Of a stretch of 64,000 nucleotides of DNA, positions 58,534-64,000 are shown in pieces (position 1 is the stretch's first letter; each line of letters begins with the position of its first letter). The notes beneath the pieces are model-generated. The model was not told the origin of the DNA, searched no databases, and saw only the letters and a list, made by a program, of their open reading frames with translations. The DNA is from UBA2589 sp965223235 (GTDB lineage: Bacteria > Gemmatimonadota > Gemmatimonadetes > Longimicrobiales > Gaopeijiaceae). The DNA lies in NCBI GenBank assembly GCA_965223235.1, contig CBDCVV010000019.1:434001-498000 (forward strand), given 5' to 3'. The position numbers and the translations under genes were made by a program.

Positions 58534-58551
58534 CCGAGCCCCTAAGCTCGG
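58534..58551. terminator. Hairpin downstream of ADOP permease 2
   Basis: CCGAGC and GCTCGG are perfect 6-base arms around CCCTAA, lying 29 bases past the permease stop on the minus strand. Direct copies of GGAGCGCCCC flank it (one 58526-58535, one 58550-58559). It probably ends the permease transcript before the methyltransferase gene. Confidence 0.45.
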
Positions 58552-58579
58552 AGCGCCCCAGCTTGGCAAGCCATTCCGG

Positions 58580-61231
58580 CTACTCCGCCCTGAGAGCCTC
58601 CACCGGATCCACCGAGGTCGCGCGGCGCGCGGGGAAGACCGCCGCCGCCACTCCTACCACCACAATCAAGGAGAGGACGGCCGCGAAGACGGTCGGGTCC
58701 TGCGGGTCAACCTGGTACATGAGAAGCGCGACGATCCTCGTCACGCCGAACGCCAACGCCAAGCCGATCGCCAGACCGAGACCCAACTGACTCGCGCCCT
58801 GTCTGGCTACGAGTCGTACCACGTCACGCGACGCCGCCCCCAGCGCCATCCGAATTCCCATCTCTTGAGTGCGCCGGCTGACTGCAAAAGAAAGCACGCC
58901 GTACAGGCCTACAGAGGCCATGAAGAGAGCGGCAAGCCCGAACGATATGAAGACGACACCAAAGACCTTGAAGAACCAAAGCTGCTGATCAATGACCTCG
59001 GCCTCGCTCCGCACGTCGTAGATCGGAAGATCGGAGTCTAGGCGACGCACAGCCGCGCGCACGTCACCGGTCACGGACAGCGCACTGCCACTCCGGGTCA
59101 ACCCGGCCACACTCAGAAAGGCCCGGTCGTGCTGTCGAAGAGGCACGTAATACCCCGCGGGCTCGAACTCCTCTCCGTTCAGCTCAGGACCACCCATGTG
59201 GAGGTCGGGCGCCACGCCCACGACTGTGAGGACGGGGAGGGTGTCAGAAGCGCCCTCCCTGAATTGCCGGCCGATCGGATCGCTACCGCCAAAGTAGCGC
59301 TCGACCATCGGTTGGTTCACGATGGCAACGAGCTCCGAGTCCCCGTCGTCGGAAACGGTGAAGTTTCGCCCCGACAGCAACTCCTGGCCCATGGCTCCGA
59401 TGTAGCCGGGTGTAATTACGGCCCGGTTGATTTGAGGTAGCTGCGCATCCTCCTCGTACTGTTGGCCATCGATCGCGACTCGGCGTCCACTACCCCCGTT
59501 GTACGGGAGCACATCGGTGAGGCCGACCGCGGCGAGCTGCGGGAGAGCTTCGAGCTCAGAGACAAGGTCGTCCCAGAACTGAAGCCGGTCCTCCTCCTCG
59601 GGATAGTCCGCAGCGAAGAGGCCGACACGAGCCGTAAACAGCTCTTCGGTCGCGAACGGGTACTCGGCGTCTCCGAGACGTACGATGGACTTGGTCATCA
59701 AGCCGGCCCCGACCAGCAGTGCGACCGACAACGCCACCTCTGCGGTCACCAGCACCCTCGTCAAACGACCCACGCTCATACTCGAAGACCCTCTCGACTC
59801 GTCCTTCAGAATCGAATTGACGTCGGTACGCGACATCTGGAACGCGGGTGCGATACCCGCGAGAATCGCGGAAAGCACCGAGACACCGATCACGAACGCG
59901 AGAATCGGCAGATCGACCTCGAACTGCATGAACCAGGGACGTCCCACCCTCGCCGGGTTGGTCACCTCGTCGAACCAGCCCGTAGCCACGAAGGTGATCC
60001 CGATCCCGACTACGGCCCCGACAAGCGAGAGGACGAGCGCTTCCGACAAGAAAGGGAGCATGACGCGGAAGCGGCTTCCACCCATCGCGATCCGCACCCC
60101 CGCCTCCTTCGTTCGCAACGAGGCCCGAGCCAGCAAGAGGCTCGCAACGTTGGCGCAAGCGACCAGTAACACACAGATCACGGCGAAGAGCATCCCGCCG
60201 AACACGAGGTTGATCTCGTCTCCGGTGTTCGCCTCCACGACAGTCGAGAGCCGTGTCCCAATCCCTTCGTTCACCTCCGGATATTCAGACTCTAGGGCCT
60301 GAGCGATGGACGCCATCTCGAGCGATGCCTGGTCTCGGGACACACCGTCCTTCAGGCGACCATGTACCGAGAGATACTGACCCTGGCCGCGCGCAGCAGC
60401 GTACGGATCCTCTCGCATCGGCACCCAAACCTCGGTGTTGTAAGGCCACTGGAAACCGTCTGGCATCACGCCCAACACAGTTGCCGGCTCGCCATTTACG
60501 CGCACTTCTGTCCCGACGATATCGCGCGCACCCCCGTATCGACTCATCCAGACGTCGTAGCCGATCAAGAGGTGGGGGGGAGAACCCGGTCGATCTTCGC
60601 CCGACGCGAAGGCCCTGCCCAGGATCGGCTCCGTGCGAAGCATCGGGAATGCGTCCGCGGTGACGAACGCTCCTTGGAAGCGCTGAGGCTCGGCACCTCC
60701 GTCCGAAACGTTCACCGTGCCCGAGTACGTCCCGACCAGGCCCTCGAACGATGTCTGCCGCTCGCGCCAGTCCATGAAGTTCTGAATCGGAACGTTCCGT
60801 TGGCTCTGATCGGCCTCGAGGTTCGTCTCGTATACCACGAAGATCCGATCCGCCTCCGGCACATCCATTCCCCGGAAGTAGACGCCGTAGATCAAGCTGA
60901 ACATGAAGGCGCTCAACCCGATCCCGATTGCGAGCACCACCACGGCAACGGCCGCCGATCCAGGCATCTTCCCGAGCGATCTCGCCCCGAACTTCAGATC
61001 TCTCCACAACGTCCCCATCTCCACTTCCCGTCCTCGAGTCATGATGTAGCCCCCAGCCACGCGTATGGTGTGGAGCCAGAACCAAGCCGTCGGCCACCGC
61101 CCGCCCGCGCGGACGTACCAGACGAACTCCTCGTGCGCATCGCCGACGATGCTGTCCCCCACTACGCCCCTCGGGACGACCATCCGCAGGAAGCGGAGGG
61201 CCGACGGCGGCGGGCGCCCGTGGGGATTCAC
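58580..61231 (-). CDS. ADOP-type MacB/FtsX permease (second copy)
   Basis: 883 residues. The GTG at 61231 overlaps the PadR stop (GTGA). The domain order is the same as in the first copy: ADOP N-terminal region (VVGDSIVGDAHEEFVWYVRAGG), first membrane helix with MacB_PCD (SAAVAVVVLAIGIGLSAFMFSLIYGVYFRGMDVPEADRIFVV), an FtsX-type core (LFAVICVLLVACANVASLLLARASLRTKEAGVRIAMGGSRF) and a terminal repeat (FISFGLAALFMASVGLYGVLSFAVSRRTQEMGIRMALGAASRDVV). It differs enough from the other permease to have a different substrate. No ATP-binding subunit is nearby. Peptide or lipid export or envelope function is the usual guess. Confidence 0.9.
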   Translation of the reverse strand: MNPHGRPPPSALRFLRMVVPRGVVGDSIVGDAHEEFVWYVRAGGRWPTAWFWLHTIRVAGGYIMTRGREVEMGTLWRDLKFGARSLGKMPGSAAVAVVVLAIGIGLSAFMFSLIYGVYFRGMDVPEADRIFVVYETNLEADQSQRNVPIQNFMDWRERQTSFEGLVGTYSGTVNVSDGGAEPQRFQGAFVTADAFPMLRTEPILGRAFASGEDRPGSPPHLLIGYDVWMSRYGGARDIVGTEVRVNGEPATVLGVMPDGFQWPYNTEVWVPMREDPYAAARGQGQYLSVHGRLKDGVSRDQASLEMASIAQALESEYPEVNEGIGTRLSTVVEANTGDEINLVFGGMLFAVICVLLVACANVASLLLARASLRTKEAGVRIAMGGSRFRVMLPFLSEALVLSLVGAVVGIGITFVATGWFDEVTNPARVGRPWFMQFEVDLPILAFVIGVSVLSAILAGIAPAFQMSRTDVNSILKDESRGSSSMSVGRLTRVLVTAEVALSVALLVGAGLMTKSIVRLGDAEYPFATEELFTARVGLFAADYPEEEDRLQFWDDLVSELEALPQLAAVGLTDVLPYNGGSGRRVAIDGQQYEEDAQLPQINRAVITPGYIGAMGQELLSGRNFTVSDDGDSELVAIVNQPMVERYFGGSDPIGRQFREGASDTLPVLTVVGVAPDLHMGGPELNGEEFEPAGYYVPLRQHDRAFLSVAGLTRSGSALSVTGDVRAAVRRLDSDLPIYDVRSEAEVIDQQLWFFKVFGVVFISFGLAALFMASVGLYGVLSFAVSRRTQEMGIRMALGAASRDVVRLVARQGASQLGLGLAIGLALAFGVTRIVALLMYQVDPQDPTVFAAVLSLIVVVGVAAAVFPARRATSVDPVEALRAE

Positions 61232-61563
61232 GCTGGGCGCTCCTCGAACACACCTTCGAGTCCATCCCACAGCCGGAGGAGCGCTTCTCGGCTCGACCGG
61301 AGGACCTCCACTCCAACCGGAGTCACCGTGAATCGCCGACGCGGGTGGCCACCCCGGTCAGGTGTCGTCGCCTCGGTACTCCAGTCGACGTATCCCTTCC
61401 CCTCCATCCTCTCGAGCGTCTTGTAGAGCGCCCCTCGAGAGACCGCCCGCCCAGCTTCACAGTCGAGCTCTCGGATGATGGCGAGTGCGAACGCACCTGA
61501 TCCCAGGCGGAGAATCGCCAAGAGGACCATCTGCTCGAACTCGCTCGGGTAGTCCCGACCCAT
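61228..61563 (-). CDS. PadR-family transcriptional regulator (second copy)
   Basis: 111 residues: SEFEQMVLLAILRLGSGAFALAIIRELDCEAGRAVSRGALYKTLERMEGKGYVDWSTEATTPDRGGHPRRRFTVTPVGVEVLRSSREALLRLWD. The winged-helix and C-terminal dimer helix are complete. I start at the ATG at 61563, with GGAGG seven bases upstream; a GTG one codon before also fits. It is coupled to ADOP permease 2 by a 4-base overlap. A perfect inverted repeat lies about 40 bases upstream. Confidence 0.9.
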   Translation of the reverse strand: MGRDYPSEFEQMVLLAILRLGSGAFALAIIRELDCEAGRAVSRGALYKTLERMEGKGYVDWSTEATTPDRGGHPRRRFTVTPVGVEVLRSSREALLRLWDGLEGVFEERPA

Positions 61564-61601
61564 CACCGCACCTCCACACCCTCAGAAGCCGTTCGGGCCT
61601 C

Positions 61602-61619
61602 GTCGACACCGATGTCGAC
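61602..61619. promoter_or_regulatory. Inverted repeat upstream of the second padR
   Basis: GTCGACA and TGTCGAC are perfect 7-base arms spaced by CCGA, 39 bases upstream of the PadR start. The position mirrors the repeat ahead of the first padR, although the sequence differs. Confidence 0.45.
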
Positions 61620-61684
61620 AATGCACACATCGATGGCCTACGGGGGGTGCGTGCTCAGGGTTTCACCCAGCTCGCCCCTCGGAT

Positions 61685-62449
61685 CTAGAACTTTCCGCTA
61701 TTGGGCTGAGGGCCAGTCGGGATCGGCTCCGCGTTGTCCCAATGCTCGACAATGCGACCATCCTCGACTCGAAAGAGATCGAAGACCGCCAGCTCTACTT
61801 CCAGAAAGACGGAGCTATAGACCATCACGAAGTTGCCCTGCCCGATGACCTTGAACACGTCTCGGTACACCATGTCGGCTCCAGCTCCGTTCACGAACGC
61901 CTCGAACGCCTCCACCCCGTCCTCTAGTTGAGGATTGTGCTGGATGTACTCCGCCCCGAGATAGTCACGAATTTGGGTTGTCCTACGGTGCACGAGGACG
62001 TTCTCGACAAAATCTCGAACGAGCTCCTTGTTCTTCTCCGTCAGCTCTTCATCTCGGATCTCCGTAGGACCGTCGATCGGACTGCGTCCGTCCGAAGGTG
62101 GGTCGATGTAGGGAGCAATCACATCCCAATGCTCGACGATCTTGTCGTCGTCGTCCGTCTCGAAGAGGTCCGTCGTAACCCACTTCGCCTCGCCGTTGTT
62201 GATGTCTTGGAAGACGTGCACGAAGACGTACGGCCCATCTACCAGAGCTCTCACGACGCGGATGTCTCGAACGGGATTCCGTTCGACGAACGGTTCGAAG
62301 AAGGCGACGAATCCCTCGACGCCATCGGCGACGCCAGTGCTGTGTTGGGTGTATCGGTCGCCCGTGTACTTGGTGACGGCCTCACGCACCTTCCCGTCTC
62401 GAATGCCCTCGAGGTAGAGGCCAGTGGCGTTCGCAAGTTTACGGTTCAT
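61685..62449 (-). CDS. Tandem NTF2/SnoaL-like protein
   Basis: 254 residues from the ATG at 62449 (GGAG eight bases upstream; the longer frame adds a poor tail). Two SnoaL-like halves are visible: YLEGIRDGKVREAVTKYTGDRYTQHSTGVADGVEGFVAFFEPFVERNPVRDIRVVRALVDGPYVFVHVFQD and a second FVENVLVHRRTTQIRDYLGAEYIQHNPQLEDGVEAFEAFVNGAGADMVYRDVFKVIGQGNFVMVYSSVFLE. Each ends with an IVEHWD signature (DKIVEHWDVIAPY, GRIVEHWDNAEPI). Such folds serve as isomerases, hydrolases or ligand binders. The QHS and QHN motifs resemble the family's catalytic His. Function unknown. Confidence 0.85.
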   Translation of the reverse strand: MNRKLANATGLYLEGIRDGKVREAVTKYTGDRYTQHSTGVADGVEGFVAFFEPFVERNPVRDIRVVRALVDGPYVFVHVFQDINNGEAKWVTTDLFETDDDDKIVEHWDVIAPYIDPPSDGRSPIDGPTEIRDEELTEKNKELVRDFVENVLVHRRTTQIRDYLGAEYIQHNPQLEDGVEAFEAFVNGAGADMVYRDVFKVIGQGNFVMVYSSVFLEVELAVFDLFRVEDGRIVEHWDNAEPIPTGPQPNSGKF

Positions 62450-62472
62450 TGGGCTAGCTCCGGCCATTTGCG

Positions 62473-64000
62473 TCACCGAGTGTAGATCAGCAGTGCACCG
62501 TACCTGGAATTCGGGTAGAACGTCTCCGCCTCGATGGCCGGGAGTATCTCGATACGGTCGATGCTCATCACGTCGAGCCCCAGAAGTACGAAGTGTGGCT
62601 TGGCAAGTCGAGCCCCATTTAGATAGACCTCCGGCATCCGGCACTCCGCCCCGGCGTTGCGCCCCAACTGAATGCAGACTCCGGGCCTGGGCCGCTCTTT
62701 GGTGCCGTCGACATAGAAGAGCGTCTCATACGAGTAAAGGCCGGGAACTTGAGCATGTTGCAGTACGGTGGCGATCGACGGCGCGCCGAACGCCGCCGCT
62801 TCAATCTGCTCCCGCGTCATGACGTCCACACGCGTGCCGCGGGCGCGGTATCGCGCGCGTGCACCCCGCGTCACTTCTACGAGCAGCCCCTCCAGCTCTA
62901 GCGCGGGGTCCGGCATTGAGATCTCAAAGAAGTTCTCTGCCCCACCCGCCACATGAACACTGTCCGAGGAACTCGATCTCCCGAGGTGCGAAACGTGGAC
63001 CGAGTAGGACCCGGCGGGGACGTCCCCGATCTCGAATCGCCCATTGTCGTCAGACAGTATCTGGCGGTCTCCGATGCTCACGACCGCGTTGGCGAGCGCT
63101 GCCCCAGATGTCGTTCTTACCCGGCCGGAGACTGACACGGGGTCACCTGCCGCGATACTGAGGTGGACGACCTCGACTCCCCCGTCCGCCAGCCGAATCG
63201 TTCTGGGCGCGGAGTCCTTCCCGAGCGCCGACGCAAGAACGGTGACGCCGACGTCCGCCGGCACATCGCAGAAGACGAACCCTCCTGCCCCGTCCGTCGA
63301 CACCTCCGACCATTCCATCCTCCCGTCGAACCCCGTCTCGTCGAGGTTCTGGACGGTACGCCAAGAGAGGCTGATCTTCGCATCGGGTACAGGCACGCTG
63401 CTTCCCTCGTCGAGCACCACCCCCCGTACAGACCCTGCGAGCCTCTCCGACGGAGTTGCCACCGAGGAGCAATGCCGTCGTGTGTCCGACTCGATCGTGG
63501 GAATGCGAATCAGCACCTCGCGCGCGGATTCGGTTGAGCCATCCCCATCGCTAACAGGTCGCACGGGTGTCCGCACGGTATCCAGACCCATCAAACTCCA
63601 TGTCGGGTCATGCACCTGCAGCTCGTACAATCCGTCCGGGATCCCCCGCAGCGAGAAGGCGCCGGCTGCGTTCGAGCGCGTCACATACGTCGTTCCAGCT
63701 ACCCGGACTTCGACCCCGTGGGCGCTTTCCCCGCTCCCCTCTTTGACGATGCGGCCCTCGATCCTCCCTCGGTCCGACCCCTCCCAGATCCGCTGACCCG
63801 AGCGGTGTACTCGCCGCACCTCCCCCCCGTGCTCTTCGAGCGCTACCACGACCTCGCGCTGATCCAACGAACCCGCCACGCGTTGTAACCCCACGGCCGG
63901 CATGCGAATATCCCACTCCTCGACAATCCACCCACCCCCCTCGAGGGCGCCAAACTGGATCCGCCCGCCCAGATGGGAGGTATCGATGTCGCGAACGAGC
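62473..64000 (-). CDS. Carboxypeptidase-regulatory / TonB-plug protein, partial (5' end outside window)
   Basis: The frame runs from the right edge with no stop, so an ATG at 63903 is only internal. At least 508 residues are present. Ig-like carboxypeptidase-regulatory repeats are seen: GRIEGRIVKEGSGESAHGVEVRVAGTTYVTRSNAAGAFSLRGIPDGLYELQV, SVRGVVLDEGSSVPVPDAKISL and VSGRVRTTSGAALANAVVSIGDRQILSDDNGRFEIGDVPAGSYSVHV. Near the C-terminus VDVMTREQIEAAAFGAPSIATVLQHAQVPGLYSYETLFYVDG and VYLNGARLAKPHFVLLGLDVMSIDRIEIL resemble a TonB-receptor plug, but no barrel follows. Predicted exported; role unknown. Confidence 0.75.
   Translation of the reverse strand, partial: LVRDIDTSHLGGRIQFGALEGGGWIVEEWDIRMPAVGLQRVAGSLDQREVVVALEEHGGEVRRVHRSGQRIWEGSDRGRIEGRIVKEGSGESAHGVEVRVAGTTYVTRSNAAGAFSLRGIPDGLYELQVHDPTWSLMGLDTVRTPVRPVSDGDGSTESAREVLIRIPTIESDTRRHCSSVATPSERLAGSVRGVVLDEGSSVPVPDAKISLSWRTVQNLDETGFDGRMEWSEVSTDGAGGFVFCDVPADVGVTVLASALGKDSAPRTIRLADGGVEVVHLSIAAGDPVSVSGRVRTTSGAALANAVVSIGDRQILSDDNGRFEIGDVPAGSYSVHVSHLGRSSSSDSVHVAGGAENFFEISMPDPALELEGLLVEVTRGARARYRARGTRVDVMTREQIEAAAFGAPSIATVLQHAQVPGLYSYETLFYVDGTKERPRPGVCIQLGRNAGAECRMPEVYLNGARLAKPHFVLLGLDVMSIDRIEILPAIEAETFYPNSRYGALLIYTR

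Noticed and set aside
1..64000. tRNA, rRNA, CRISPR arrays and transposons
   Set aside because: I saw no cloverleaf-type sequences, rRNA stretches, regularly spaced repeats or transposase motifs in the gaps between genes.

Overview
The window is about 64 kb of high-GC bacterial chromosome. It is packed with genes on both strands, and no gap between genes exceeds about 220 bases. I see no rRNA, tRNA, CRISPR array, insertion sequence or phage gene. The content points to the Gemmatimonadota or a close relative: two PadR-regulated MacB/FtsX-type permeases of the ADOP kind, many Ser/Thr kinases with PEGA or TPR tails, secreted WD40/NHL propellers, a DUF2911 lipoprotein, M28 and S9 peptidases, and an S9-type exported enzyme. 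This assignment is an inference from gene content. Starts are often GTG or TTG and stop/start overlaps (ATGA, GTGA, TAGTG, TTGA) are common, so many neighbours are probably translationally coupled.

Left part (1-21 kb). A partial isochorismatase-family gene and a TetR regulator diverge around a perfect operator-like palindrome. A MazG-like pyrophosphohydrolase is coupled to a quinone-reductase-like dehydrogenase. A small unknown gene, queE and a NUDIX hydrolase form a tight operon. Then come an exported PD40 propeller, an M28 peptidase with a PDZ domain, a saccharopine-dehydrogenase-like enzyme, gyrA, and an ECF sigma/anti-sigma pair. Next are several unknowns, a CPBP protease and a PLP decarboxylase. 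A phenylacetyl-CoA-epoxidase-like operon follows (extra DUF59 gene, paaA, paaD-like, paaB, paaC, zinc-ribbon gene). In it PaaD is split into two genes and the reductase paaE is absent.

Middle part (20-54 kb) is dominated by signalling and envelope genes. A cyclic-nucleotide-binding protein with a degenerate phosphatase domain faces a co-directional run: metallo-beta-lactamase-fold hydrolase, exported metacaspase, CHASE2-adenylate cyclase, FecR/TPR protein and GAF-HD-GYP protein. A kinase, a two-module FHA protein and a tail-anchored PP2C phosphatase follow, then release factor 3. Next come a kinase-TPR gene coupled to a membrane PHP-domain protein, and a second exported caspase coupled to a CsgG-like protein. 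That pair diverges from a TPR-CsgG lipoprotein and an outer-membrane barrel. Phosphofructokinase and an S9 peptidase close this part.

Right part (54-64 kb) holds two PadR-ADOP permease pairs, each with an inverted repeat ahead of padR. It also holds a tandem NTF2-like protein and a partial carboxypeptidase-regulatory/TonB-plug protein that runs off the right edge. Between the permease pairs lies the most striking gene. It is an ArsM-like methyltransferase whose reading frame is interrupted by one in-frame TGA exactly where the family has a conserved cysteine. The frame stays open for 57 more family-like codons, and a small hairpin sits 17 nt after the TGA. This is what a selenocysteine codon with a bacterial SECIS element would look like.
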